The notes: a model not told the origin generated them from the letters alone. A stretch of DNA of 64,000 bases from Bradyrhizobium diazoefficiens (GCF_018129965.1 NZ_JAFCKW010000003.1:1-64000), one strand, 5' to 3'. Counted from the stretch's first letter, positions 7,875-17,206 are shown. Translations and numbers: made by a program.

Positions 7875-8702
7875 ATGTGGCACGTGCGATTTGGCAAGCA
7901 GGACGACCGGATTCGAGAACTTGCCACGCATATCGATCGCGACCGCTTCGATTGGCAGGTCGGGGAACTTCGCGCGACGGATATTTCCGGTTTCGATTGC
8001 GTCGTCCCGCTGGATTTGCCCGACTATGACGTGATCCGCTGGAACGAGGGCCATTGGGGCAAGAAATTCTGGTCGCCACACCCGGACCATGTGAGGCTCT
8101 GTGACGACAAGCTTGCCTTGAACCGCCTCTTGCTCGACGGCGAGTTCGCCGCTCTCGTGCCGCCACTCCGGGAGACCGACAGCGATCCGTTTCCCTACGT
8201 CCTCAAGAAGCGCAGGGACGAGTGGGGCCGGCATTCCCATCTCATCCGCGACCGCGAGGACGAGCGGATGGCGGCTGAGCTGCTGACCTCACCGGACTAT
8301 TTCCGTCAGGCCTATGTGCCCGGCCACGAGGAATATGCGGTACATGTCCTGATGGTCGACAATTCCGTTCGATACGCTCAAACCGTGAAATACGACATGG
8401 CGTCCGCGGGCTGCATCAAGGGGCAAGGGGCGGTACCGCAGAGCATCGCCTACCTTCCCGCCGATGATCACCTTGCCGTCTTTGCGCGGCTGCTCGCGAC
8501 GATCGGCTACAGCGGAACGTGCTGCATCGACTACAAGATGGACAATGGCCAGCCGATGCTGATGGAGATCAACCCGCGCGTCGGCGCGTCGTTGATACCC
8601 GACATCAACCGGTATCTCGAGGCGTATCTCCGCAGCCTGGGGCTGAGCCAGAAGCGGGTGTGGAATGTGCTGCGGCAAGTCCTGAAGACGCGCCGGAAAT
8701 AG
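7875..8702 (+). CDS. ATP-grasp-like protein
   Basis: A 275-residue soluble protein. The C-terminal half carries ATP-grasp features: a basic strand with Lys pairs (YVLKKRRDEWG) where the nucleotide lysine is expected, and the metal-binding end PMLMEINPRVGASL with the E-x-N-P-R motif. ATP-grasp enzymes join a carboxylate to an amine or thiol through an acyl phosphate. The N-terminal ~90 residues contain no recognisable domain (WNEGHWGKKFW). It stands alone between the EAL gene and a convergent LysR gene, so the substrate cannot be inferred. Confidence 0.7.
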   Translation: MWHVRFGKQDDRIRELATHIDRDRFDWQVGELRATDISGFDCVVPLDLPDYDVIRWNEGHWGKKFWSPHPDHVRLCDDKLALNRLLLDGEFAALVPPLRETDSDPFPYVLKKRRDEWGRHSHLIRDREDERMAAELLTSPDYFRQAYVPGHEEYAVHVLMVDNSVRYAQTVKYDMASAGCIKGQGAVPQSIAYLPADDHLAVFARLLATIGYSGTCCIDYKMDNGQPMLMEINPRVGASLIPDINRYLEAYLRSLGLSQKRVWNVLRQVLKTRRK

Positions 8703-8726
8703 AATGCGGCACGTTGGCGCGCGCAG

Positions 8727-9647
8727 TCAGCCTGCAGGGCCGCGCTCCCTGATCGCCTGCGCGCCGGCCAGGATGCCGCGCTGAAGCGCGCGCGCCGCCG
8801 GCGAAAGATCGCGACCGATCCGCCAGAGCAGATAAAGCTCCCGCTCGATCACCGGATCGACCAGCTTGCGCCACGTCAGGACGGGATGGCTCGCCTCGGG
8901 CCATGCCAGACTTGGAAGCGGCGCCACGCCCACACCGGCCTCGACCAGCGCCAGCAGCGTCGCCGGATGCTCGGCTTCATGGATCGGCGTACCTTGGGCC
9001 AGGTCGGCGACGCCGCGCTCGATCTCCAGCCGGATTCCGGTGCCTGACGCCATCACCACGAGGCCGGCCTTCGACGCCTCGGCCCAGCTCACGGTATCGC
9101 GCGCGCTGAGCGGATGGTCCCGGCGCATCACCAGCGCAAAATTGTCGACCAGAAGACGCGTGGCATCGAGCTCCGGATCGTCGCCGGGGACGTTCGCGAT
9201 GCCGAGATCGACGTCACCCCCGCGCAGCGCCGCAAAGATCTGGTGCCGGGAAATCTCCTTCAGCGTCACGGCGACCATCGGATGCTCGCGCTGAAACGCC
9301 GCAAGCACGCGCGGCATCAGCCGCAACGCGACAGACGGCACGCAGGCCACCGTCACGTGGCCGCGACGGTGCTCGCGCAGGTCACGAAGGTCCTGGAGCT
9401 GGCGATCGAGATCGGCGAGCAGGCGCTGGATGCCCGGCATGAAATCCGCGCCGACCTTGCTGAGCTGAAGCTTTCGCGTGGTGCGGTCGAGCAATCGCAC
9501 GCGCAAGCCCTCCTCGAGCTGACGCACCGCCTGGCTCACGGCGGATTGCGACATCCCGAGCGCTCGCGCTGCGGCGCTGAAGCTGCCCGTCTCGACGACA
9601 CGGACGAAGGCGCGGAGCTGTTTCAGGTCGAGCTGATCTATCAGCAT
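8727..9647 (-). CDS. LysR-family transcriptional regulator
   Basis: A 306-residue protein of normal LysR length. Residues about 6-65 are the winged helix (LKQLRAFVRVVETGSFSAAA, SQSAVSQAVRQLEEGL), and residues about 95-295 the periplasmic-binding-protein-like effector domain. It is transcribed away from the ABC/Rut operon beginning at 9786, sharing a ~140-base AT-rich intergenic stretch, the usual layout for a LysR regulator and its target. It probably controls that operon in response to the imported compound or an intermediate. No specific T-N11-A box was pinned down. Confidence 0.9.
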   Translation of the reverse strand: MLIDQLDLKQLRAFVRVVETGSFSAAARALGMSQSAVSQAVRQLEEGLRVRLLDRTTRKLQLSKVGADFMPGIQRLLADLDRQLQDLRDLREHRRGHVTVACVPSVALRLMPRVLAAFQREHPMVAVTLKEISRHQIFAALRGGDVDLGIANVPGDDPELDATRLLVDNFALVMRRDHPLSARDTVSWAEASKAGLVVMASGTGIRLEIERGVADLAQGTPIHEAEHPATLLALVEAGVGVAPLPSLAWPEASHPVLTWRKLVDPVIERELYLLWRIGRDLSPAARALQRGILAGAQAIRERGPAG

Positions 9648-9785
9648 GGCTTATAAATATATCTCTCTATTCTGTATTGCTAATGAAAAACATCAATGCA
9701 AGGATTTTGGGCGAAGACCGGGGATGACCACAAAATAGGCAGATCACGAGCTAACTCGTTGTTCTGTCGCGCAAAGGACAGGGAC

Positions 9786-10799
9786 GTGATCAACAGACGC
9801 GACCTCATCAAGTACTCACTGCTGGGCGCCGCCGCGACGCCGCTGGCGGGCCTCAACAATCCGGCTTTTGCCGACGGCACCAAAGTGGCGGTCGCCGAGG
9901 CGCTTCGGCTCGGCATGTACAATTCGCTTTATGTCGCCGCGGACAAGGGACTGTTCGCCAAGCATGGACTCGATACCGACCTCACCACGGCCGGCGGCAT
10001 CGCGATGCCGGTGCCGATCCTGCTCTCTGGACGCAGCCAGATCGGCGTGACCAGCCCGGGCATGTCGGTCAACGCGGTGCGCGAAGGCGGCAAGATCAAG
10101 AACATCGCCAAGATCGTCGGCGGCGTGTCGATGTGGGGCATCGCCAAGTCCGACAGCAAGATCAGGACGATCGACGATCTGCGCGGCAAGACCATCGCCA
10201 CGCTGAAATTTCCCTCCTCGACGATCCAGGTGCCGACCTACGCGATCAAGACCGTCGGCAAGTTCGATCCCAAGGAGGCCGGCGTCACCTTCCTCGAGCT
10301 TCCGCCGGGCGCGCAGGCCGCTGCGGTCAAGGACGGCCGCGCCGACATCGCCACCGCGTTCGAATGGGACGTCAGCATCGCCGCGGAGCAGTTCGGCCTC
10401 GTCCCCGTGCTGTCCTTTGCCGACGCGCTCGGCTCGCTGTGCTTCACGACTGCAATGGCGACGGAAGAGACCATCGCGAGCAATCCCGCCGCCATTCAGG
10501 GTTTCTGCAACGCGATCGCCGAAGCGCAGAAGCTGATGCACGAGAACAACGCCGTGTTCACGGAGGTCGCGGAGAAATACTTCCCGAAGGTCACGCCGTC
10601 CGTCATCGCCAGCGCAACAAAGAATTTCTTCGGCTCGAAGACCGCAATCCCGCGCAATCCCATGATCTCCGCGGACGAATGGGATCGCGCGATGCAGCTC
10701 GAACAGGGCGGTGGCGCGGTGCAGACCGTGCTTCCCTACACGCAGATGGTCGACAACCGCTTCGCGGAGCAGGCGACCAAGCAGTTCGGTCTGGTCTGA
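9786..10799 (+). CDS. ABC transporter substrate-binding protein, NitT/TauT (THI5-like) type
   Basis: A 337-residue exported binding protein. The N-terminus [20 protein letters not shown] has a twin-arginine motif before a hydrophobic core and an AFA cleavage region, so Tat export is likely. The mature part ([42 protein letters not shown]) matches the SsuA/THI5/TauA-like family. The GTG at 9786 has AAGGA upstream; an ATG at 9696 in the same frame would place 30 unlikely residues before the signal. It is the first gene of an operon with RutB, RutC, RutD, a permease and an ATPase, so a pyrimidine-related ligand is plausible. Confidence 0.85.
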   Translation: MINRRDLIKYSLLGAAATPLAGLNNPAFADGTKVAVAEALRLGMYNSLYVAADKGLFAKHGLDTDLTTAGGIAMPVPILLSGRSQIGVTSPGMSVNAVREGGKIKNIAKIVGGVSMWGIAKSDSKIRTIDDLRGKTIATLKFPSSTIQVPTYAIKTVGKFDPKEAGVTFLELPPGAQAAAVKDGRADIATAFEWDVSIAAEQFGLVPVLSFADALGSLCFTTAMATEETIASNPAAIQGFCNAIAEAQKLMHENNAVFTEVAEKYFPKVTPSVIASATKNFFGSKTAIPRNPMISADEWDRAMQLEQGGGAVQTVLPYTQMVDNRFAEQATKQFGLV

Positions 10800-11524
10800 T
10801 GACGGTGGATACCTCTCCTAGGCGTGAGCCGCGCTATGTCACGCTGCCGGCGCGGCCCGAGCCGCTTCGGCTGGCGGTCGACGAGACCGCCGTGGTCGTC
10901 GTCGACATGCAGAATGCCTATGCTTCGCCGAACGGCTATCTCGATCTCGCCGGCTTCGACATCTCCGGCGCCAAGGCCGCGATCACGGCCATCAAGGACG
11001 TGGTCGGCGTGGCGCGCGGCGCGGGCGTTCCCGTGATCTTCTTCCAGAACGGCTGGGACGCCGATTATGTCGAGGCCGGCGGGCCGGGCTCGCCGAACTG
11101 GCACAAGTCGAATGCGCTGAAGACGATGCGCAAGCGCCCCGAGCTGCAGGGCAAGCTGCTCGCCAAGGGCGGATGGGACTATGCGCTGGTCGACGATCTC
11201 CAGCCCGGGCCCGGCGACATCGTGGTGCCGAAGACGCGCTACAGCGGCTTCTTCAACAGCCAGTTCGACAGCATCCTGCGCGCCCGCGGGATCCGCAATC
11301 TCGTGTTCTGCGGCATCGCGACCAATGTCTGCGTGGAGTCGACGCTGCGCGACGGTTTCCACCTCGAATATTTCGGCGTGATGCTGGAGGACGCAACCCA
11401 TCAGGCCGGGCCCGACTATCTGCAGAAGGCCTCGGTCTTCAACATCGAGACGTTCTTCGGCTGGGTCTCGTCGGCGAGCGACTTCCGCCGCGCCTTTGCC
11501 CAGACCGAAGCCATTCCAGCATGA
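10799..11524 (+). CDS. rutB: Ureidoacrylate/peroxyureidoacrylate amidohydrolase RutB
   Basis: A 241-residue isochorismatase-fold amidohydrolase. In the Rut pathway RutB cleaves the ureidoacrylate produced by ring opening of uracil. The catalytic triad is visible as Asp36 (VVDMQNAY), Lys145 ([11 protein letters not shown]) and Cys178 (IATNVCVES), each shifted by the same 12 residues from the E. coli positions I recall (24, 133, 166). The ATG overlaps the stop of the binding-protein gene (TGATG), so the two are translationally coupled. RutA and RutF, which act before RutB, are not in the window. Confidence 0.88.
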   Translation: MTVDTSPRREPRYVTLPARPEPLRLAVDETAVVVVDMQNAYASPNGYLDLAGFDISGAKAAITAIKDVVGVARGAGVPVIFFQNGWDADYVEAGGPGSPNWHKSNALKTMRKRPELQGKLLAKGGWDYALVDDLQPGPGDIVVPKTRYSGFFNSQFDSILRARGIRNLVFCGIATNVCVESTLRDGFHLEYFGVMLEDATHQAGPDYLQKASVFNIETFFGWVSSASDFRRAFAQTEAIPA

Positions 11525-11535
11525 GAGGACACACC

Positions 11536-11922
11536 ATGACCGACCGCGCAATCATCCCGACCGGCAGCTCCACTCCCCTCGCCCCGTTCTCGCCGGGCAT
11601 GATGGCCGACAACGTGATCTACGTGTCGGGCACGCTGGCCTTCGATGCCAACAACGACGTCGTCCACGAGGGCGACGCCGCGGCGCAGACAAGGCACATT
11701 CTCGAAACCATCAAGCGCGTGCTGGAGACGGCCGGCTCCAGCCTCGCCGACGTCACCTTCAACTCGATCTTCCTGACCGACTGGGCCAATTACGGCGCCG
11801 TCAACAAGGTCTATGCCGAATATTTCCCGGGCGAGAAGCCGGCGCGCTTCTGCATCCAGTGCGGCCTGGTGAAGCCGGCCTGCCTCGTCGAGATCGCCTC
11901 GATCGCGCACAAGAGGCCGTGA
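11536..11922 (+). CDS. rutC: RutC, Rid-family enamine/imine deaminase
   Basis: A 128-residue RidA/YjgF-fold protein, very close to E. coli RutC along its length as I remember it: [25 protein letters not shown], and [14 protein letters not shown]. The arginine in PARFC is the conserved carboxylate-binding residue of the family. RutC is thought to speed turnover of aminoacrylate from the RutB step. It begins 11 bases after rutB with a GAGAGGA ribosome-binding site and is followed at once by the permease gene. Confidence 0.9.
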   Translation: MTDRAIIPTGSSTPLAPFSPGMMADNVIYVSGTLAFDANNDVVHEGDAAAQTRHILETIKRVLETAGSSLADVTFNSIFLTDWANYGAVNKVYAEYFPGEKPARFCIQCGLVKPACLVEIASIAHKRP

Positions 11923-11923
11923 G

Positions 11924-12721
11924 GTGGCCGTGCTCGACGCCGGACAGGCCGCGGTGACGGGCGCGCGCGTCAAGTTGCCGCCTGCCCTCAAGATCGCGCT
12001 GCTCCAGATCGCGCTGCTGGTCGCCCTGCTCGCGGCGTGGGAGCTTGCGATCCGGTTCGGCCTGATCGCGGTCTATCTCTATGGCCAGCCGAGCGGCATC
12101 ATCGCCAAGGGCGCCAGACTGATCGGCAGCGGCGAGCTGCTGCGGGACGCCGCACTGACCGCATGGGAGGCCATCGCCGGCTTCCTGATCGGAACGCTGC
12201 TCGGCAGCACCGCCGGGCTGGCGCTCTGGCTGGTTCCGACCGGCGCCGCGGTCTTGCGGCCCTATCTCGTCGCACTGAACGGCCTGCCGAAGATCGCGCT
12301 GGCGCCGCTGATCATCGTCTGGTTCGGCATCGGCCTCTCCTCGAAGATCGCCATCGCGGCGATCATCACCTTCATCGTCGCGGTCATCACCGCGCTGCAG
12401 GGCGCCAAGGAAGTCGACGCCGATCTCGTCAAGCTGCTGCGCTCGCTCGGCGCCTCACGGCTGAAGACCTGGCGCACCGTCATCGTGCCCGGCGCGATGC
12501 CCTGGATCGTCGCGGCCTTCCGGCTCAACGTCGGCTTCGCCCTGATCGGCGCCGTGGTCGGCGAGTACATCGCCTCCAAGGAGGGCCTCGGCTACATGAT
12601 CTATTACGCCGGCGTGCTCTACGACCTCAACGCGGTCTGGGTCGGCATCGCGACGCTGATGGTGGTTGCGCTGCTGATGTATGGCGCGATCGACCTGATC
12701 GAGCGGCGCCTGAAATCCTGA
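11924..12721 (+). CDS. ABC transporter permease, NitT/TauT type
   Basis: A 265-residue inner-membrane protein with about six hydrophobic segments and the binding-protein-dependent transport motif around KEVDADLVKLLRSLGASRLK, which contacts the ATPase. It starts at a GTG two bases after the rutC stop; an in-frame GTG at 11930 is possible. It forms the membrane channel for the binding protein at 9786 and the ATPase at 13543. Standing between rutC and rutD, it links the importer to the pathway. Confidence 0.88.
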   Translation: MAVLDAGQAAVTGARVKLPPALKIALLQIALLVALLAAWELAIRFGLIAVYLYGQPSGIIAKGARLIGSGELLRDAALTAWEAIAGFLIGTLLGSTAGLALWLVPTGAAVLRPYLVALNGLPKIALAPLIIVWFGIGLSSKIAIAAIITFIVAVITALQGAKEVDADLVKLLRSLGASRLKTWRTVIVPGAMPWIVAAFRLNVGFALIGAVVGEYIASKEGLGYMIYYAGVLYDLNAVWVGIATLMVVALLMYGAIDLIERRLKS

Positions 12722-12754
12722 TCCGAAACACATCACTCCAATAGCTGGGACGTC

Positions 12755-13546
12755 ATGGCTTTTGCACGCGGCAAGGATGCCGAGATCCATTATGAAATTC
12801 ACGGACGCGGCACGCCGGTGCTGCTCTCGGCCGGCATGGGCGGCAGCGGCTCGTTCTGGGCGCCGCAGCTGGAGGCGCTCGCCGCGCGTCATCAGGTCAT
12901 TCTCTACGATCACGTCGGCACCGGCCGCAGCGCGCGGGCCGATCGCAGCATCGCCGGCATGGCCGACGACATCGCCTGCGTGCTCGACGATGCAGGCGTC
13001 GATGCCGCGCATGTCGTCGGCCACGCCATCGGCGGCATCGTCGGCATCGAGCTTGCGCTGCGTCACCCCAAACGCCTGCGCAGCCTCACCGTCGTCAACG
13101 GCTGGGGCCGCGCCGATCCGTTCCTGCGGCGCTGCTTCGAGATCCGCAAGCAACTGCTCAACCAGTCCGGTCCACAGGCCTATGTGCGCGCGCAGCCGCT
13201 GTTCCTCTACCCGCCACAATGGATTTCCGAAAACATCGCGCATCTCGATGCGGAGGAGGAGCGCATCCTCAAGCACTTCCCGCCCGTCGCGACGATGAAC
13301 CAGCGCATCGACATTTTTCTGGCGTTCGAGGGCGGCCGGCGCCTTGCGGCCATCAATGTGCCGACGCTGCTGTCGGTCGCAAAGGACGACGCGCTGGTGC
13401 CGGCCTATCTCACCCGCGAGCTCGCCGCCGCCATTCCGGGCTCGCGCGTACATGAAGTCGATTGGGGCGCGCACGCCTTCAGCGTGGTGACGCCAACAAT
13501 CTTCAACGACACGCTGCTCGACTTCTGCAAGGCAGTAGACCGATGA
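12755..13546 (+). CDS. rutD: RutD-like alpha/beta hydrolase-fold protein
   Basis: A 263-residue alpha/beta-hydrolase fold. The nucleophile elbow reads VVGHAIGG, with Ala in place of the usual Ser; E. coli RutD has the same unusual feature (GHALGG), so this supports the assignment rather than decay. Other matches are GWGRADPFLRRCFEIRKQLL and QPLFLYPPQW. RutD is proposed to speed hydrolysis of aminoacrylate-derived carbamate or malonic semialdehyde precursors. Its stop overlaps the ATG of the ATPase gene. Confidence 0.88.
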   Translation: MAFARGKDAEIHYEIHGRGTPVLLSAGMGGSGSFWAPQLEALAARHQVILYDHVGTGRSARADRSIAGMADDIACVLDDAGVDAAHVVGHAIGGIVGIELALRHPKRLRSLTVVNGWGRADPFLRRCFEIRKQLLNQSGPQAYVRAQPLFLYPPQWISENIAHLDAEEERILKHFPPVATMNQRIDIFLAFEGGRRLAAINVPTLLSVAKDDALVPAYLTRELAAAIPGSRVHEVDWGAHAFSVVTPTIFNDTLLDFCKAVDR

Positions 13547-14352
13547 ATGCGCTCGCGCAAAATCTTTCCGAGGCCGCGCCCATCGTGCTGCGTGCCGAGA
13601 ATGTCGGCGTCACGTTCGAGGGCAGCGGCGGCGCGGTCGAGGCGATCCGCAAGGTCGATTTCGAGCTGCGCCGCGGCGAGACGCTGGCGATCGTCGGCCC
13701 CTCCGGCTGCGGCAAGTCCACGCTGTTCAACGCCATTGCCGGCCTGTTGCGGCCGACCCGCGGCCATGTCGAAGTCGGCGGCCGGCGTGTTGACGATGCC
13801 GCCGGCCATGTCGGCTACATGCTGCAGAAGGACCTGCTGCTGCCGTGGCGCAGCGTGCTCGACAACGTCATGCTCGGCCTCGAGGTCCGCAGGACGCCAA
13901 AGCCGCGGGCGCGACAGATCGCGCTGGAATTGATCAAGGCCTACGGCCTCGCCGGCTTCGAGCACGCCAAACCGGCGGCGCTCTCCGGCGGCATGCGCCA
14001 GCGCGTCGCCATCATGCGCACGCTCGCCTTCGACCCAGAAGTCATCCTGCTCGACGAGCCGTTTTCGGCGCTCGACTTCCAGACCCGCCTCCTGATGCAG
14101 GCCGACGTCTCCCGCATCATCGCAGAGCGCGGCAAGAGCGCGATCCTCGTCACCCACGACATCGGCGAAGCCATCGCCATGGCCGACCGCGTGCTGGTGC
14201 TGAGCGCACGGCCGGCCACGGTGCGCGCGTGGCACGAGATCGACCTGCCCCGCACGGGCCGCGATCCCGCAAGCCTGCGGACCGATGCGGCGTTCCAGGA
14301 CTATTTTGCAAAAATCTGGGCCGATCTGGAGAAGCCGGCCACCCTGGCTTGA
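13543..14352 (+). CDS. ABC transporter ATP-binding protein, NitT/TauT type
   Basis: A 269-residue ATPase. Walker A is GPSGCGKST (about residue 53), a Q-loop lies in YMLQKDLLLPW, the signature is LSGGMRQR, Walker B is VILLDEPFSALD, and the switch His is in LVTHDIGEA. The ATG at 13543 overlaps the rutD stop by four bases. It energises import with the permease at 11924 and the binding protein at 9786. It is the last gene of the operon; about 110 bases follow before the next possible gene. Confidence 0.9.
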   Translation: MNALAQNLSEAAPIVLRAENVGVTFEGSGGAVEAIRKVDFELRRGETLAIVGPSGCGKSTLFNAIAGLLRPTRGHVEVGGRRVDDAAGHVGYMLQKDLLLPWRSVLDNVMLGLEVRRTPKPRARQIALELIKAYGLAGFEHAKPAALSGGMRQRVAIMRTLAFDPEVILLDEPFSALDFQTRLLMQADVSRIIAERGKSAILVTHDIGEAIAMADRVLVLSARPATVRAWHEIDLPRTGRDPASLRTDAAFQDYFAKIWADLEKPATLA

Positions 14353-14464
14353 CGACGCCCGCCAGCGCGACCGCGGTGATTGGACAAAAAGTCCCGGTTC
14401 CGGCCAGACTTGCGGGCCTGCAACGGGCTGGAAATTGTTTTGCTTCGGGCGCATATGACCGTCC

Positions 14465-14701
14465 ATGCAAACACGCTGTTCGAAATGCACGACGATCGTC
14501 CGCTCCACCGATGGCGTCGCGTGGGAGATCCTGAACGGCGCCTGCCCCGAACTCGTGGGGACGCCATGGTCCGACAAGCCCGAGTTCTGCCCGACCTTGT
14601 CCGAGGTCGCCGCGCCGGAAGTCACCTTACCCGGCGTCGCCAACCGCAGCGCCGTGCTTGAAGAGATCGACCGGGTCAAGGTCGTGCGGGTTCATACGTG
14701 A
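14465..14701 (+). CDS. Possible small CxxC protein, 78 residues
   Basis: A short open frame whose product starts MQTRCSKCTTIV, with a CxxC pair, and two more cysteines (GACPEL, EFCPTL). It has no signal or membrane segment. There is no convincing ribosome-binding site before the ATG and no family I recognise, so it may be a minor conserved gene or noise. It lies between the ABC/Rut operon and the ligase cassette. Confidence 0.4.
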   Translation: MQTRCSKCTTIVRSTDGVAWEILNGACPELVGTPWSDKPEFCPTLSEVAAPEVTLPGVANRSAVLEEIDRVKVVRVHT

Positions 14702-14934
14702 GGTCCAGGCGGCGTGCGGTGTGATGGGGTGATCTCATCCTGCACGCTACAGCGCATCCTCGGCTTCGCGATCGCCGGGCGGGCTTGCCGCCGGCTCGCG
14801 CTGAACCACCGAGCGCTCTTGCGAGCCCGATCTTCAGCGGTTAATCCATAGGCGTCAGATGCGGGGTCTTGTATACGCCCTTGCAGCACTCACGCTTGTC
14901 CTGGTGCCACGGCGGGGATCGGAGAGCAGACAAA

Positions 14935-16356
14935 TTGACCCATTGGTCTCTCGATGCCTGTGGCTCGCTTCTCGATGAGGCCCGCTCCATCAGTTGGACC
15001 CGGGAGCAGTTGGCGGAACAGGTCGAGCTGACAGCGGTGAAACTGCGCGGTCTTAACGTGGAAGCGCGCGACAGTGTCGCTATCGTTCACGGCAACAGCG
15101 CAGCTTTCGTCGCAGACCTGCTTGCGGTCTGGTCCTGCGACGCCACGGCGGTGTTGCTTGACCCGACATCGGCGGCCGCCGAGCAGGACAATCTGCTGCG
15201 CTTCTTTGATCCGCGCGTCGTTCTGGGCGAGGCCGGGACGGCCCGCGCCTATCGCGGCGATCGGGCCGATGACGCGGCAGGGCGCAGCGCCGATGCCGGC
15301 AACGCCGACCCGTTGGCGATCATCCTCGTCACTTCCGGCACGACTGGAATGCCCAAGGCGGTTGGCCTCAGTCACCGTGCGCTGCAGGCGCGCGTGGCTT
15401 GCAATCGCGAGGCCATCGGCGACGCGGCGATGGCGCGCAGCCTCGTGACCTTGGCGACCTCGTTCGGTCATGGGCTGATCGGGAACGTGCTGACGCCATT
15501 GTTCGCGGGAGGCGACGTCGTGTTTCCCGCGCGCCGGGCCACGCTCGCGCGCGACCTCGGGACACTGATCGACACGCACGGGATCACGTTCCTCACCGGC
15601 GTTCCTGCGCTGTGGCGCATGGCTTTGAAGATGAGCGGGCCTCCGGCGGGCGGATCGCTTCGCCGGGTCCATGTCGGCTCGGCGCCGCTTTCGGAGCAGC
15701 TCTGGCGCGACATCATCGCCTGGACGGGATCGGAGACGGTCAATTGCTATGGAATGACCGAGGTTGCGAACTGGTTCGCAGGCGCTTCTTCTCGCGACAG
15801 CGCACCACGGAGCGGTCTCGTGGGACGGCCATGGGGCGGTCGCGCCGCCGTGCTGGATTCGTCGGGGCAGATTTCCGCCTCCGGCGTAGGCGAAATCCTG
15901 GTGCATAGCCCGTCGATGATGCAGGGCTATCTCGACCGGCCCGACCTGACGCAGCAATGCCGTATCGCAGACTGGTATCGCACCGGCGACCTCGGCATCA
16001 TCGAGGACGATGGCCAGATATTGTTGCAGGGTCGGCTGAAGGATGAGATCAACCGGGCCGGCACCAAGATCCAGCCCACCGAACTCGACATGCTGATCGA
16101 GAGCCACCCCGCCGTGGAGGAAGCCTGCGCATTTGCGATGCCCGATCCCGCCGCTGGCGAGATCGTCGCGGCGGCGATACGATTGAAAGACGGAATGAAC
16201 GCATCGGGCGAAAGTCTTGCGCTCTGGTGCGGACAGCGAATCCGGCGCGCGGCCGTACCCGAACGGTGGTATTTCGTCTCCGAGCTGCCCCGAACGCCGC
16301 GGGGTAAAATGCGGCGCGAGGAGGTCTATGCGATGCTGGCGGGCGGGAAGACATGA
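14935..16356 (+). CDS. AMP-forming acyl/aminoacyl ligase (adenylation enzyme)
   Basis: A 473-residue member of the ANL superfamily. Core motifs are present in order: P-loop VTSGTTGMPKAV, CYGMTE, YRTGDLG, the hinge INRAGTKIQPTELD, and the catalytic Lys in PRTPRGKMRR. It should activate a carboxylate with ATP and pass it to a thiol. The acyl carrier protein two genes downstream is the natural acceptor. The frame is open from 14869, but a TTG at 14935 has GGAGAG eight bases upstream and starts just before the conserved region. The stop overlaps the GNAT start. The substrate is unknown. Confidence 0.85.
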   Translation: MTHWSLDACGSLLDEARSISWTREQLAEQVELTAVKLRGLNVEARDSVAIVHGNSAAFVADLLAVWSCDATAVLLDPTSAAAEQDNLLRFFDPRVVLGEAGTARAYRGDRADDAAGRSADAGNADPLAIILVTSGTTGMPKAVGLSHRALQARVACNREAIGDAAMARSLVTLATSFGHGLIGNVLTPLFAGGDVVFPARRATLARDLGTLIDTHGITFLTGVPALWRMALKMSGPPAGGSLRRVHVGSAPLSEQLWRDIIAWTGSETVNCYGMTEVANWFAGASSRDSAPRSGLVGRPWGGRAAVLDSSGQISASGVGEILVHSPSMMQGYLDRPDLTQQCRIADWYRTGDLGIIEDDGQILLQGRLKDEINRAGTKIQPTELDMLIESHPAVEEACAFAMPDPAAGEIVAAAIRLKDGMNASGESLALWCGQRIRRAAVPERWYFVSELPRTPRGKMRREEVYAMLAGGKT

Positions 16357-16925
16357 GCGTACTGCGCAAGAGACCCGTGCACTTGACGACCGAACGCTTC
16401 CTGTTGCGCAATCTGACGGCCAATGACGCCAGCGAACGCTATCTGGCGTGGGCCGCCGACGCCGAGGTCATGGGCCCGCTGAACGTGAAGCCGACGCGCA
16501 TGGCCCGCGAGCAGCTCGCGGCCTATATTTCGGGCTTCGACGGCATCAACCGCTTCCTGATCGGAATCTTCACCCGCGCCGATAAACTCCATATCGGCTT
16601 CTACATGGTCGAGGTCGATCCGGTGCACCAGGTCGCGAGTTTCAACGTGGTGATCGGGGACAAGGATTACTGGGGCAAGAAGGTCGTGCTCGAGACGCGC
16701 GAGGCGCTGCTGGAGCACTTCTTCGAAGAACGGGGAATCGAGAAGATCATCGGACAACCGCTCGCGCGCAACATCCCGGCGATCTTCAATTACAGGGCCG
16801 AGGGCTGGCGGCTCGAGGGCGTGCTCAAGGCGCACAGGAAGTCGATGACCGATGGCAGGCGACTGGATCAGATGCAATACGCGATGCTGAAGAGCGAGTG
16901 GCGCGCGCGCCGGGGCGCCGCATGA
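16353..16925 (+). CDS. GNAT-family acyltransferase
   Basis: A 190-residue RimJ/RimL-like acyltransferase. It begins with the typical strand (HLTTERFLLRNLTANDASERYL) and has a long alpha3 region (LETREALLEHFFEERGIEKI) followed by N-x-x-A-I-x-x-Y-R near ARNIPAIFNYRAEGW. These enzymes move an acyl group from CoA, or sometimes from a carrier protein, to an amine. ATGA overlaps join it to the ligase before it and the carrier protein after it, so it probably uses the carrier-bound product. The acceptor is unknown. Confidence 0.82.
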   Translation: MSVLRKRPVHLTTERFLLRNLTANDASERYLAWAADAEVMGPLNVKPTRMAREQLAAYISGFDGINRFLIGIFTRADKLHIGFYMVEVDPVHQVASFNVVIGDKDYWGKKVVLETREALLEHFFEERGIEKIIGQPLARNIPAIFNYRAEGWRLEGVLKAHRKSMTDGRRLDQMQYAMLKSEWRARRGAA

Positions 16926-17167
16926 GCGACAGGGACAATCTCACTATGGCCCGCGCGATTCTCGCGGACTCGCTCAATGTCGATCCGCAAGCCATCACTG
17001 AGGATGCGACCATCGAGACGCTCGAAAGCTGGGACAGTCTCGGCCACATGCGCCTCGTGCTGGCGATCGAGGCGCAGCTCACGCGTCAATTGACGCCGAT
17101 GGAGATCGCCGAGCTCGAGAGCCTGCGCAGTCTGCAAAAGATTCTGGCGTCCGGCGGTCCGGCTTGA
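16922..17167 (+). CDS. Acyl carrier protein
   Basis: An 81-residue acidic helical carrier protein. The phosphopantetheine attachment serine lies in ESWDSLGHMRLV, the D-S-L motif of carrier proteins. The rest (ITEDATIETL, LTPMEIAELESLRSL) fits the four-helix fold. It overlaps the GNAT gene by ATGA, making the third member of a tightly coupled cassette. It is not next to fatty-acid synthesis genes, so it is a dedicated carrier rather than the housekeeping AcpP. Confidence 0.88.
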   Translation: MSDRDNLTMARAILADSLNVDPQAITEDATIETLESWDSLGHMRLVLAIEAQLTRQLTPMEIAELESLRSLQKILASGGPA

Positions 17168-17206
17168 GGCCGAAGCGAGGACGCCAGGAGGCAGGTTTGA
17201 AAGAGC

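Noticed and set aside
7109..8029. Plus-strand frame overlapping the EAL and ATP-grasp genes
   Set aside because: Composition is Arg-rich and it covers the conserved EAL coding region in another frame.
12755..13546. Loss of the catalytic serine as evidence of a dead hydrolase
   Set aside because: E. coli RutD also has Ala at the nucleophile elbow, so this is normal for the family.
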